64,000 nucleotides of DNA from PFJX01 sp964466195 (GTDB lineage Bacteria > Pseudomonadota > Gammaproteobacteria > Burkholderiales > Thiobacillaceae): contig CAYXMQ010000016.1 of NCBI GenBank assembly GCA_964466195.1, positions 1-64,000 on the forward strand. The letters are read 5' to 3'. A program made the position numbers and the translations under genes. Under the pieces are notes generated by a model. That model ran no database searches. It worked only from the letters and a program-made list of their open reading frames with translations, and was not told where the DNA came from. This document shows, in pieces, positions 33,877 through 42,814 of this stretch. Positions within the stretch are counted from its first letter, which is position 1, and every line of letters starts with the position of its first letter.

Positions 33877-36800
33877 CTACGGCGATGTTGTTGCGCGGAT
33901 ATCCTGGCAGGGCAGCCAGAGATGGAATGCGGCGCCGGTTCCCGGCGCGCTTTCCGCCCAGACCCGCCCGCCCATGCGTTGCATGGCTTTTTTGACCAGG
34001 GCGAGGCCGATGCCGGTGCCGGGGTAGTCTTCCAGGCGGTGCAGGCGCTGGAAGATTTCGAAGATGCGGTCGTGGAATTTCATGTCGAAGCCGATGCCGT
34101 TGTCCCGGATGCACAGCATGACGCCGCCCTCTTGCTCGCAGGCGTCGATGTCGATCCGCGGCTGCGGCGATTGCGCGCTGAACTTGAGCGCGTTTTCCAG
34201 CAGGTTGCGCAGCACCAGGGCGAGGCCGTCGGCATCGCCGCGCACGCGCAGCGGCGGCAGGTCGGCGTGGACTGCGACCGCGTGCGCCGCGATCGCGTCG
34301 GCTCGTTCCGCGATCACGCTGTGCACCAGATTGGTCAGGTCCAGCGGTACGGCATCCAGCTTGCGCCGTTCCATGCGCGAATAGGCCAGCAGGTCGTCGA
34401 TCAGTTCATTCATGCGCGCGATGCCGGTGCGGATGTTGGCGATGAACAAGCGCCCCTCGGCATCCAGTTGCTCGGCGTAGTCATGCTGCAAGAGCTGGCT
34501 GTAGCCTTCCACGCCGCGCAGCGGCGTTTTCAGGTCATGCGAGACGGAATAGACGAAGCTTTCCAAGGATTGATTCAGCGTTTCCAGCTCGGCGGTACGG
34601 AGTGCGACCCGCTCCTCCAAGGTGGCGTTGAGTTCGCGTAAGGCCGCTTCGGTCCGTTTGAGTTCGGTGATATCCAACGTCGTGCCGATGAATTTGACTA
34701 TCCTGCCTTGGGCATCGCGCTCACAGTGCAACGTGGGGCTGAACCAGCGCAACGGCCCGCGCTCGGGATTGCTGCGGAATACCGCCGGCATTGGCGCTTC
34801 GCCGACGGCGAGGTGATTCAACACGGTCTGCACCACGGGACGGTCGTCCGGGTGCAGAGCGTCCAGGAATTCCGCGAAACTCGGCATGCCGGCGGCCGGG
34901 TCGCGCCGCATCAGTTCGTACATCTGCGTCGACCACCAGCCCTGGCCGCTGACGACTTCGTACTCCCAGCTGCCGAGATGGGCGTGCGCCTCGGCCTGTT
35001 GCAGGCGTGCAATCTGCAGCTCGATCTCGCGTTCCGCGTGTTTGCGCTCGGTGATGTCGCGCGAGACGACGATCACGCGCATGAGCCGGCCCTGGCTGTC
35101 CTTGATCACGCCGCCGCGCGATTCCATCTGGCGAATGCTGCCGTCGACGATGAGCATTCGATATTCGGCTTCGTGGCCGATGCCGGTGCGCACAGTGTCC
35201 TGAAAGAGCTGTTTGATGCGCTCGCGATCGTCCGGATGGATTTCGGCGAACGAGTCGCTGCCGCGCAGATCCCGCTCCGCGCCGAAAAAGCGCTGATAGG
35301 ACGGGCTGTTGTAGAGGCGCCGCCCTTGCAGGTCGAGCACGGCGATGAAGTCGCCGATGTTTTCGGCAATCAGACGGAAGAAGGCTTCTTGTTCGCGCAG
35401 GGACGCCAACGCCACCTCGGCCTTCGCTCGCGCCTCATTGGCATCCTGCATCTGATTGAGCAACGCCAGCCTGACCTTGTCCTGCCGCGCCAGCTCCGCC
35501 TGCTGCTCCGCCAGGCGTGCCTGTTCCGCCTGCTTTTGCGCGCTGATGTCGCGCGCGACGCCGAACACGCCGATCACGCTGCCGGCGGCGTTGTGCAACG
35601 GCCCTTTGGTGATGAGGAAATACTGCCTGCCCGCCGGGGTGTCGAGCGCATTCTCCTGGGTCAGCGGGCGTTCCTGCCGCATCACTTCACGATCGAACGC
35701 GCGCAGGCTGTCCGCCTGCTCGGACGGGTACAGATCGTGGTCGTCGCGGCCCAGTACAGCCTCGACGGGGCGATCGATAAATCGGCTGGCGGCCCGGTTG
35801 AACAGCAGGTAGCGGCCGGCGCAGTCCTTGGCGAAGATGGCGTCCTCGGTGGCGTCGGCGATGGCGGCCAACATCTCCAGCGCCTGTTGCCGTTGTTCCA
35901 GCGAGCGGCGCGCCGCCGCCTGAGCCGCTTCGGCAAGCTGTTCGGCCTGGCGTATCTCGGTCAGGTCGATGAAGGCGGTCAGCAAGCCTTCCGGCATCCG
36001 CATGGCGTTGATGCGCACCCGGCGTTCGGCGCCATCCTTGCAGCGTATCCGGTATTCGCCGGTTTCGATGGCTTCCGGGTTGCTGCTGACGTTGGCTAGG
36101 GCGGACAGCCAACTGGCCTGCACCTGCTTGCGATAGGTCGGTTCCGGGTAGGCATGGAGCCACCAGGCTTCGATGTCGGGCAGGTCTTCCGAGGTGTAGC
36201 CGAAAACCTGCTCGAAACGGCAGTTCAGGGCCAGTATGGCGCCCTCCATGCTGGCCAGGCCCATGGCCACCGGAGCGTTCCGGAACAGGCGCTGGAAGCG
36301 CTCTTCCCGCGCACTCAGCGCATCCAGGTCATGCTGCCGTTGCAGACGTTCGACCAGCAGCAGACCCAGCGCCACGGTGATCAGCGGATGGATCAGCATC
36401 ACCGGCAGGCTGATCTTCTCCAGCACGGCCCACGCCATTTCCCGGGGCAGCAGCAGCATCAGCGCCAGCATGGCCGCATGCACGATCAGCCCGAGCGGGT
36501 AGAGCTGGCGCCAGCTGATGGTTTCGATCGGCCGGCGCAAGGCCAGGCGCCAGGCCAGGCCGATAAGACCGGAGGCCAGAATCACCGCCACGCCGGCCCA
36601 GACCGCCGGGCCGCCGATGAAGCCGCGAAAGCTGGCGGCCATCGCCATCGCGATGACGGTAGGCACGGGACCGAGAAACAGGCCGCAGATGGCCAGCAGC
36701 ACCGAGCGGGTATCGAAGATCACGCCGGGCATCAGCGTCGTGCTGACCTTGATCAACAGCATGGCGATGACCCCGACAATGACCCCGACTGCCCAGGACG

Positions 36801-36924
36801 GGCGAGACAGCCAGTTGACCCGACCCCGCGCCAGCGCCAGGTCGATGATCTGCACCAGACTGAGCAACAGCGCGGCATTGAGCAGCAGCGAAAAGACGAA
36901 ATCGACCGGCAGTACCATGCTCAT
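33877..36924 (-). CDS. Membrane PAS-domain sensor histidine kinase
   Basis: 1015 residues. A LytS-like 5TM region occupies about 1-210 (ending LITVALGLLLVERLQRQ). Four PAS/PAC units follow (starting near 218, 350, 510 and 640). The kinase core has the HisKA segment FVYSVSHDLKTPLRGVEGYSQLL and an ATPase domain (NLLENALKFS, DNGIGFD, GTGIGLALVKK). The HisKA type is that of phytochrome-like kinases. It overlaps the MASE3 sensor gene by 4 bases and precedes the single-domain regulator, its likely partner. Confidence 0.9.
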   Translation of the reverse strand: MSMVLPVDFVFSLLLNAALLLSLVQIIDLALARGRVNWLSRPSWAVGVIVGVIAMLLIKVSTTLMPGVIFDTRSVLLAICGLFLGPVPTVIAMAMAASFRGFIGGPAVWAGVAVILASGLIGLAWRLALRRPIETISWRQLYPLGLIVHAAMLALMLLLPREMAWAVLEKISLPVMLIHPLITVALGLLLVERLQRQHDLDALSAREERFQRLFRNAPVAMGLASMEGAILALNCRFEQVFGYTSEDLPDIEAWWLHAYPEPTYRKQVQASWLSALANVSSNPEAIETGEYRIRCKDGAERRVRINAMRMPEGLLTAFIDLTEIRQAEQLAEAAQAAARRSLEQRQQALEMLAAIADATEDAIFAKDCAGRYLLFNRAASRFIDRPVEAVLGRDDHDLYPSEQADSLRAFDREVMRQERPLTQENALDTPAGRQYFLITKGPLHNAAGSVIGVFGVARDISAQKQAEQARLAEQQAELARQDKVRLALLNQMQDANEARAKAEVALASLREQEAFFRLIAENIGDFIAVLDLQGRRLYNSPSYQRFFGAERDLRGSDSFAEIHPDDRERIKQLFQDTVRTGIGHEAEYRMLIVDGSIRQMESRGGVIKDSQGRLMRVIVVSRDITERKHAEREIELQIARLQQAEAHAHLGSWEYEVVSGQGWWSTQMYELMRRDPAAGMPSFAEFLDALHPDDRPVVQTVLNHLAVGEAPMPAVFRSNPERGPLRWFSPTLHCERDAQGRIVKFIGTTLDITELKRTEAALRELNATLEERVALRTAELETLNQSLESFVYSVSHDLKTPLRGVEGYSQLLQHDYAEQLDAEGRLFIANIRTGIARMNELIDDLLAYSRMERRKLDAVPLDLTNLVHSVIAERADAIAAHAVAVHADLPPLRVRGDADGLALVLRNLLENALKFSAQSPQPRIDIDACEQEGGVMLCIRDNGIGFDMKFHDRIFEIFQRLHRLEDYPGTGIGLALVKKAMQRMGGRVWAESAPGTGAAFHLWLPCQDIRATTSP

Positions 36925-39119
36925 TCCGGTTCTCCGGAAAGGGAGGCCGGGTCGGCGCCGGCGGACGGATCCGGCGCGATGGCGGCGATATCGTAGGGCG
37001 CCGGGCGGCCCAATGCGGCAGCCAGTTGGTTGACCTCTCGCTTCAGCTCGATCATCTTCAGTTCGCGTCCTACCGCGGCGGCATTGAACTGCTCCAGTTC
37101 CGCGTTGCGTTGGCGCAAAGCCTGCTCAGCCTGTTTGATCGCGCTGATGTCGGTGATGACGGCCACCCGGCAGTCGCGGCCCTGGTATTGCAGATCGTGG
37201 GAATGGGCGACGATGTGGATCAGGTCGCCGGACTTTTTGCAGTGCTGCCATTCGCCCGCATAGGCATGGCCATGCAGGCTGGCGGCCAGCGCGACGATGG
37301 CGTCTCGCTGCGCCGGCGGATAGAGATCGGGCAGCGTGAGCGCTAGGGCTTCTTCTCGGCGATAGCCGTAATGGCGCTCGAACGCCTCGTTGACATCCTT
37401 CAGCCGCAGGCTGCCCCGCTGGTAGATCAGCATGGGAGCGGGGTTGTGCTCGAACAGATGGCGATAGTGGACTTCGCTCTGCGCGATCTGGTCGCGCAGC
37501 TGCTTTTCCGCACTGATGTCCAGGCAGGAGCCGATATAGCCGATGAAATCGCCGTCGGCGTCATAGCGCGGCTGGCCGATATCGATCAGCCAGCGGTAGA
37601 CGCCGTCATGCCGGCGCAGCCGGTATTCCATGCTGAAGGGCTGGCGGGCGTCGAACGCGTCGGTGTAGGTGGCCAGACAGCGTGCGAGATCATCCGGATG
37701 CACGCCTTCGGTCCAGCCGTCGCCCAGTTCCTGCTGCAGGCTGCGGCCGGTGAAGTCCAGCCAGCGCTGGTTGAACCAGTCGCAGCCCCGGTCCAGGCCG
37801 GCGGACCAGAACAGGGCCGGGGAGGCATTGGCGATCATCTGCAAACGTTGCTCGTTCTCGCGCAAGGCGCGCGCGGCCTGATCGCGCGCGGTGATGTCAT
37901 GCGCAATGCCGAGCACACCGATGAGACGCCCGGCCGCATCAAACATCGGCGTCTTGGTGGTTTCTAGAAACTCGCGATGGCCGTCGTCGGCATAGGTCAC
38001 CCACTCTTCATTCAGCGTCGGCGTCTTGCTTTGCATGGCCTGCAGGTCGTGGGCGCGGAAGGCGTCGGCCAATTCCCGCGCGACGAAGTCGTAATCGGTG
38101 TTGCCCAGAATCTGCGCCGCGTCGGCGCCAAAAAAGCGTTCGAATCGGCTGTTGCAAGCCAGATAGATCCCGTCCGGGTCCTTCAGCCAGACCAGATCGG
38201 GGATGCTCGCCAGCAGTGTTTGCAGGCGCGCCCGCTCGAAGTTGAGTTCGCGATAGGGCGCCTGGATGCCGGCGACGAACAGCGCGCGATAGACCATCAG
38301 GTAGGCGATGGCCTTGTAGACATGGCCGAGCAGGTTGAACAGGTCGGTGACGTCGGCATAGAGCGTCAAGAACAATTCGGCCAGACCCTGCACCCAGGCG
38401 GCGGCGGCCAGCCAGGCCAGATCGTCGTTGCGCGCGCGCCGGCTCTTCAAATACAGCAGGACCGCTGCGATGCCGTAAAGCGCGGTCAGCAGATACTCGG
38501 CGCCGATTTTGAATCCGGTCAGCCCTTGGCCGGCGATGAAGGTGCGCGGAAACCAGTCGGCGCGGTAGAGGCCCAGCCAGTAAACCGCCGCAGCGAACGC
38601 GATCGCCGCCAGCACGGCGCCATGACAGGCTTTCGCCGACCAGTGCGCGATCGGCAGCAGGGCGACCGCCAGCAGCAGCGCCGCGGCGACGAAGCGGCCC
38701 GCCAGCCAGAAGTCGATTGCACGTTCCGTGTCGCCGGGCGCGATCAGGTCCGGCATGCCGGCATAGGTCAGCGTATGGCCGATATCGATCAGGCAGACTG
38801 CAAGAAAGCCGGCGCCGAGCAACATGCGATGGCTGTTGTCCGGCTGCCCGCGCAAATTCCAGGCCAACGCGAAAACCATCAACGACACGACGATGCTGAT
38901 GGATTCGAGCCCGGCGTGGAACGGCAGATAGCCGGCCGGCGTTGTGAACAACGCGCCCGTCGGCAGGTAGTGGCTGAACCCGAGCAGCAGCGTCAGCGCG
39001 ACGACCCAGCCGAACTGCGGCGCGAGTGTGGGCCAACCTGTTGACCAACCCGCCATCCGACCCGCCGCCGATGCCTTGGCCGGCGGCTGACGGCTCGCAT
39101 CGGCGGTGCGGCGATTCAT
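36921..39119 (-). CDS. MASE3-PAS sensor protein lacking an output domain
   Basis: 732 residues. A seven-helix MASE3-like membrane domain (about 30-290; LTLLLGFSHYLPTGALFTTPAGYLPFHAGLE is typical) is followed by three PAS/PAC units. It ends in a helical tail (RNAELEQFNAAAVGRELKMIELKREVNQL...LGRPAPY) instead of a kinase, GGDEF or other output. The same tail ends the protein at 40613-42814. It overlaps the downstream kinase gene by 4 bases, so it probably feeds its signal to that kinase. Confidence 0.88.
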   Translation of the reverse strand: MNRRTADASRQPPAKASAAGRMAGWSTGWPTLAPQFGWVVALTLLLGFSHYLPTGALFTTPAGYLPFHAGLESISIVVSLMVFALAWNLRGQPDNSHRMLLGAGFLAVCLIDIGHTLTYAGMPDLIAPGDTERAIDFWLAGRFVAAALLLAVALLPIAHWSAKACHGAVLAAIAFAAAVYWLGLYRADWFPRTFIAGQGLTGFKIGAEYLLTALYGIAAVLLYLKSRRARNDDLAWLAAAAWVQGLAELFLTLYADVTDLFNLLGHVYKAIAYLMVYRALFVAGIQAPYRELNFERARLQTLLASIPDLVWLKDPDGIYLACNSRFERFFGADAAQILGNTDYDFVARELADAFRAHDLQAMQSKTPTLNEEWVTYADDGHREFLETTKTPMFDAAGRLIGVLGIAHDITARDQAARALRENEQRLQMIANASPALFWSAGLDRGCDWFNQRWLDFTGRSLQQELGDGWTEGVHPDDLARCLATYTDAFDARQPFSMEYRLRRHDGVYRWLIDIGQPRYDADGDFIGYIGSCLDISAEKQLRDQIAQSEVHYRHLFEHNPAPMLIYQRGSLRLKDVNEAFERHYGYRREEALALTLPDLYPPAQRDAIVALAASLHGHAYAGEWQHCKKSGDLIHIVAHSHDLQYQGRDCRVAVITDISAIKQAEQALRQRNAELEQFNAAAVGRELKMIELKREVNQLAAALGRPAPYDIAAIAPDPSAGADPASLSGEPE

Positions 39120-39498
39120 CGCGCGTGCTCCAGCGCGTCATGCCGCCTGCTGACCGGAAGCGGGGGGAGGCCGGTCCGCGCCGGGCGAGCGAACGGAAGA
39201 AGAAGCCAGAATCTCAAACGCGCATCTCCGGAAAACGCCCGAGGCCAAAGCCGTCACAGAGTCTGCGCTCGGCCTGAGCAGTGCGGCGTGATGGTGGTGC
39301 AAATCGTGCAGACGCCGCAGTGTACTGCAGCCTTTTTGTCTGGCGCGCATGCGGCGACAGGCGATCATCGAGTGCATCAAAAAAAGATCAGTAACGGAAT
39401 CAATCGGATGCATGCCGGTCTGAAAAGACCATTCAAGTTTGCCGGTCATGGGTCGATACGACTACAGAATCGTCATCTTGGTATTCAGTCCCCTCGCC
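39120..39498. other. Intergenic region between divergent signalling genes
   Basis: 379 bases with no supported gene. It should hold promoters for the MASE3 operon (minus) and the HD-GYP gene (plus), but no convincing -35/-10 or -24/-12 pair was found. GCAGTGTACTGC at 39318-39329 is a short palindrome that could be a regulator site. Confidence 0.4.
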
Positions 39499-40593
39499 AT
39501 GTCGGACAGCCTTTTTGCCACCCTCCTTATCGTCGATGATGCAGTCGAGAACCTGGCGTTGCTTGAGGCGTTGTTGCAGCCTTATTACCTGGTGCGCGCC
39601 GCGACCACGGGGGCGAAGGCCCTGCGCATCGCCGCCAGCGAACCGCGGCCGGATCTGATCCTGCTCGACGTGATGATGCCCGGCATGGATGGCTATGAAG
39701 TGTTTACACGCCTGCGCGCGGAACCCGCCACCTGCGATATTCCGGTCATCTTCGTCACTGCCATGGACAGCACCGAAGCGGAATTGCGCGGCCTGGACCT
39801 GGGCGCGGCGGACTACATCACCAAACCGCTGGTGCCGGCCATCGTGCTGGCGCGTATTCGTACCCAACTGGAGTTGAAGCTGGCACGCGACCGTCTGGCC
39901 GGGCAGAACGATTGGCTGGAAGCCGAAGTCGCCCGGCGTCTGGCGGAAAACGAACTGACCCAGACCGTCAGCATCCGGGCGCTCGCGCATTTGGCGGAGA
40001 CGCGCGATCCGGAGACCGGCAACCATATTCTGCGCACCCAGGCTTATGTACAGCTGCTCGCCCAGCGTCTGCAAAGCCATCCGCGCTATGCCGCCGTCCT
40101 GACGGATCGCTATATCAAACTGCTGGCCCGTTCAGCGCCGCTGCACGACATCGGCAAGGTCGGCATTCCGGATGCCATCCTGCTGAAACCCGGGCCGCTC
40201 GACCCGCACGAATGGACGGTCATGCAAACCCACGCCTGGCTGGGCAGCGAAGCCATCGAAATGGCCGAGCGGGATGCCACCCAGGCGGTCGAATTTCTCG
40301 CCCTGGCCAAGGAAATCGCGCATTGGCACCATGAAAAATGGGATGGCGGCGGTTATCCGGACGGGTTGGCCGGTGAGGCCATCCCGGTCTCGGCGCGGCT
40401 GATGGCGATCGCCGACGTATTCGACGCGCTGATCTCCCGGCGCGTCTACAAAGCGCCGCTGTCCTTCGAACAGGCGCGCGAAATCATCGCGGCCGGACGC
40501 GGCAGCCATTTTGATCCCGACATCGCCGATGCCTTCCTGTCCGGCTTCGAGGAATTCACCGTCATCGCCGAGCGTTATCGGGACGCGCCGTGA
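39499..40593 (+). CDS. Response regulator with HD-GYP phosphodiesterase domain
   Basis: 364 residues from the ATG at 39499 (MSDSLFATLLIVDDAVEN). Receiver 1-125 (DLILLDVMMPGMDG, phosphoacceptor; lysine in ITKPL), a linker coiled coil, then HD-GYP from about 165. The catalytic HDIGKVGIPD (near 215) and HHEKWDGGGYPDGLAG (near 276) are intact, so it should hydrolyse cyclic-di-GMP. It is followed 19 bases later by the periplasmic-sensor gene, suggesting one plus-strand signalling operon of three genes. Confidence 0.92.
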   Translation: MSDSLFATLLIVDDAVENLALLEALLQPYYLVRAATTGAKALRIAASEPRPDLILLDVMMPGMDGYEVFTRLRAEPATCDIPVIFVTAMDSTEAELRGLDLGAADYITKPLVPAIVLARIRTQLELKLARDRLAGQNDWLEAEVARRLAENELTQTVSIRALAHLAETRDPETGNHILRTQAYVQLLAQRLQSHPRYAAVLTDRYIKLLARSAPLHDIGKVGIPDAILLKPGPLDPHEWTVMQTHAWLGSEAIEMAERDATQAVEFLALAKEIAHWHHEKWDGGGYPDGLAGEAIPVSARLMAIADVFDALISRRVYKAPLSFEQAREIIAAGRGSHFDPDIADAFLSGFEEFTVIAERYRDAP

Positions 40594-40612
40594 GGCCGCA
40601 TCGCGCGTAGCC

Positions 40613-42814
40613 ATGTCCGTTTCCAGGAAGGTCGAATCCCGTCGTTTCGCTCGGAATGTTGCCTTGCTCTATGCGTTGCTGGCCGGCATCTGGGTGCTGG
40701 CCTCCGACCAGCTGGTCGGGTGGTTGACGCATGACCCGAGCCTGGTTGTTCTGCTCGGCACCTTCAAGGGCCTGGTTTTTGTGGCACTCACCGCGCTGGT
40801 CTTGTGGTGGCTGTTGCGGCGCGCAGGCGAGCCGGCGGCCGCAGCCGAAGCGGACCTGGCAGACGCCCCTGCCGCGCGGCTGCCGTGGTGGACCATCCTG
40901 GCGCTGGGGGTGGCGGTTCTGGCATTGACCGCCGCCGGCATCTTCCACGCGCTGCGCCAGCAGGAGGCGCAGGGCCTGGCCCAGTTGCACGCCATCGCCG
41001 ACCTGAAGTCGCGCCAGCTCGCGGGCTGGCTGCAAGAGCGCCAGGACGATGCCAGTTTCATCGCCGCCTCGCATCCTCTCGGCGAGGCCGTTCAACGCTG
41101 GCGGGGTGAGCGGCAAGCGGCCAGCGGTGAACGGCTGCGTCGGTTGCTGCGCGAGTTCGTGCAATACACCAGCTTCCATGGCGCCAAGCTGTTCGATGCG
41201 CAGAGCAAGCAACTGCTCTGGGATTCGGAAGCCACGCCCGTTTCCTCCCAAATGTCGGCTGCCGTTGCGCAGGCCCGCGCGGAAGGCCAGCCGATGCGCA
41301 TCGGCCCATACAGCGACGCCGGCGGCCGTTCGCACCTGGATTATGTCGTCGCCCTGCCGGCCGCCGGCCGCGGCGTGGTGCTGGTCTTGCATATCGATCC
41401 GACGCGGGAGTTGTTCCCGATGCTGCAAACCTGGCCGGAACCGAGTTCGAGCGGCGAAGTCGTCTGGTTTCGCCGCGCCGGCGACGACGTGCAGTTCCTC
41501 AACGCGCTGCGCCACCGCGCCGATGCGGCGGCCGGGCTGCGCTTTCACGTGGCGGGGAGCCGCACCCTGGCCGCGCAATGGCTGCGCGGCGAAGTGCGGC
41601 CGGGGCAGGCGGCGAATGGGCAGGATTACCGCGGCGTGCCGGTGTTCGGCGTAGCGGCGGCCCTGCCCGGCAACGACGGCTTTCTGCTGGCCAAGGTCGA
41701 TGCGGCGGAGCTGTATGCCGAGGCCTATCACGAGGCGGCCTGGATCGTGCTGGCCGGCCTGCTGGCGCTGCTGGCGCTCGGCGTCGGCGCGCATCTGGCG
41801 CGGCAGCGGCGCGACCTGAGCGTCGCTGAGCAGGTGCGCCAGTCGCAGGCCGAGCGGCTGCGTGCATTGCGCTTGCTGGCCAGCATCGCCGACAGCTCCG
41901 CGGACGCGATTTTCGCCAAGGACTTGGCCGGCCGCTTCATCCTGTTCAATCGGGCCGCGCAGCGGCTGACCGGCAAAACCCAGGAGGCGGTGTTGGGGCT
42001 GGATGAAACCGTGCTGTTTGGCGCCGAGCAGGCGCAGCGGCAATTGGCGCACAACCGCGCGGTCATCGATGGCGACCAGACCCTGACCTTTCAGGAAGAA
42101 ATCGACACGCTGGACGGGCAGCGCGTCTTTCTCACCACCAAGGGGCCGCTGCACGACCGCGACGGGCGCGTCATCGGCCTTTACGGCATCGCGCGCGACA
42201 TTACCGAACGGGAGCAGGCGGAAGCCGCGCTGCGCAGGCAGTTGGAGCTGAACCAGCGTTATCTCGACACCGTGCAGACGATCATGCTCGCGCTCGATGG
42301 CGACGGCCGCATTACCATGATCAATCGCAAGGGCTGCGAACTGCTGGGCTATGCGGAAGACGCGTTGCTGGGACGGAACTGGTTCGAAGCCTGTCTGCCG
42401 CAGCCGGAGGGCATGGACACGCTCTACCCGCTGTACCAGCGCATTCTGGCCGGCGAGACGGCCGCGCTGGAGTATTTCGAGAACCCGATACGTTGCCGCG
42501 ATGGTCGCCGACGACTGATCGCCTGGCACAACGCCTATTTCACCGATGCCCGGGGGCGCATCGTCGGCAGCCTGAGTTCCGGCGAGGACGTCACCGAGCG
42601 CCGTGACGACGAAACGGCTCTGCGCGTACGCAACGCGGAGCTGGAGCGCTTCAATCGCGCCACGGTGGGACGCGAACTGGACATGATCGAACTGAAAAAG
42701 CGCGTCAATGCACTGTCGCTCGAACTCGGCCGCGAGCCGCCTTATGCGCTGGCCTTTCTCGCCGCCTCCGAGCCCGGCTCCGCTGAACCCGCCGTCTCGG
42801 GCGAGACGCCATGA
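40613..42814 (+). CDS. Membrane sensor with periplasmic and PAS domains, no output domain
   Basis: 733 residues from the ATG at 40613. Two N-terminal helix pairs precede a large periplasmic region of about 250 residues (helix near 110-130, then ALRQQEAQGLAQLHAIADLKSRQL to about 385), another helix, and two PAS/PAC units. The protein ends in RNAELERFNRATVGRELDMIELKKRVNAL, the same tail as the MASE3 protein. No kinase or GGDEF domain. The stop overlaps the hybrid kinase start by 4 bases, so the two proteins probably act together. Confidence 0.85.
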   Translation: MSVSRKVESRRFARNVALLYALLAGIWVLASDQLVGWLTHDPSLVVLLGTFKGLVFVALTALVLWWLLRRAGEPAAAAEADLADAPAARLPWWTILALGVAVLALTAAGIFHALRQQEAQGLAQLHAIADLKSRQLAGWLQERQDDASFIAASHPLGEAVQRWRGERQAASGERLRRLLREFVQYTSFHGAKLFDAQSKQLLWDSEATPVSSQMSAAVAQARAEGQPMRIGPYSDAGGRSHLDYVVALPAAGRGVVLVLHIDPTRELFPMLQTWPEPSSSGEVVWFRRAGDDVQFLNALRHRADAAAGLRFHVAGSRTLAAQWLRGEVRPGQAANGQDYRGVPVFGVAAALPGNDGFLLAKVDAAELYAEAYHEAAWIVLAGLLALLALGVGAHLARQRRDLSVAEQVRQSQAERLRALRLLASIADSSADAIFAKDLAGRFILFNRAAQRLTGKTQEAVLGLDETVLFGAEQAQRQLAHNRAVIDGDQTLTFQEEIDTLDGQRVFLTTKGPLHDRDGRVIGLYGIARDITEREQAEAALRRQLELNQRYLDTVQTIMLALDGDGRITMINRKGCELLGYAEDALLGRNWFEACLPQPEGMDTLYPLYQRILAGETAALEYFENPIRCRDGRRRLIAWHNAYFTDARGRIVGSLSSGEDVTERRDDETALRVRNAELERFNRATVGRELDMIELKKRVNALSLELGREPPYALAFLAASEPGSAEPAVSGETP

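Noticed and set aside
41100..41140. GTGAGCGGCAAGCGG...AGCGGTGA resembling the heptad repeat
   Set aside because: It lies inside a coding region and matches the protein's own reading frame; the similarity is short and imperfect.
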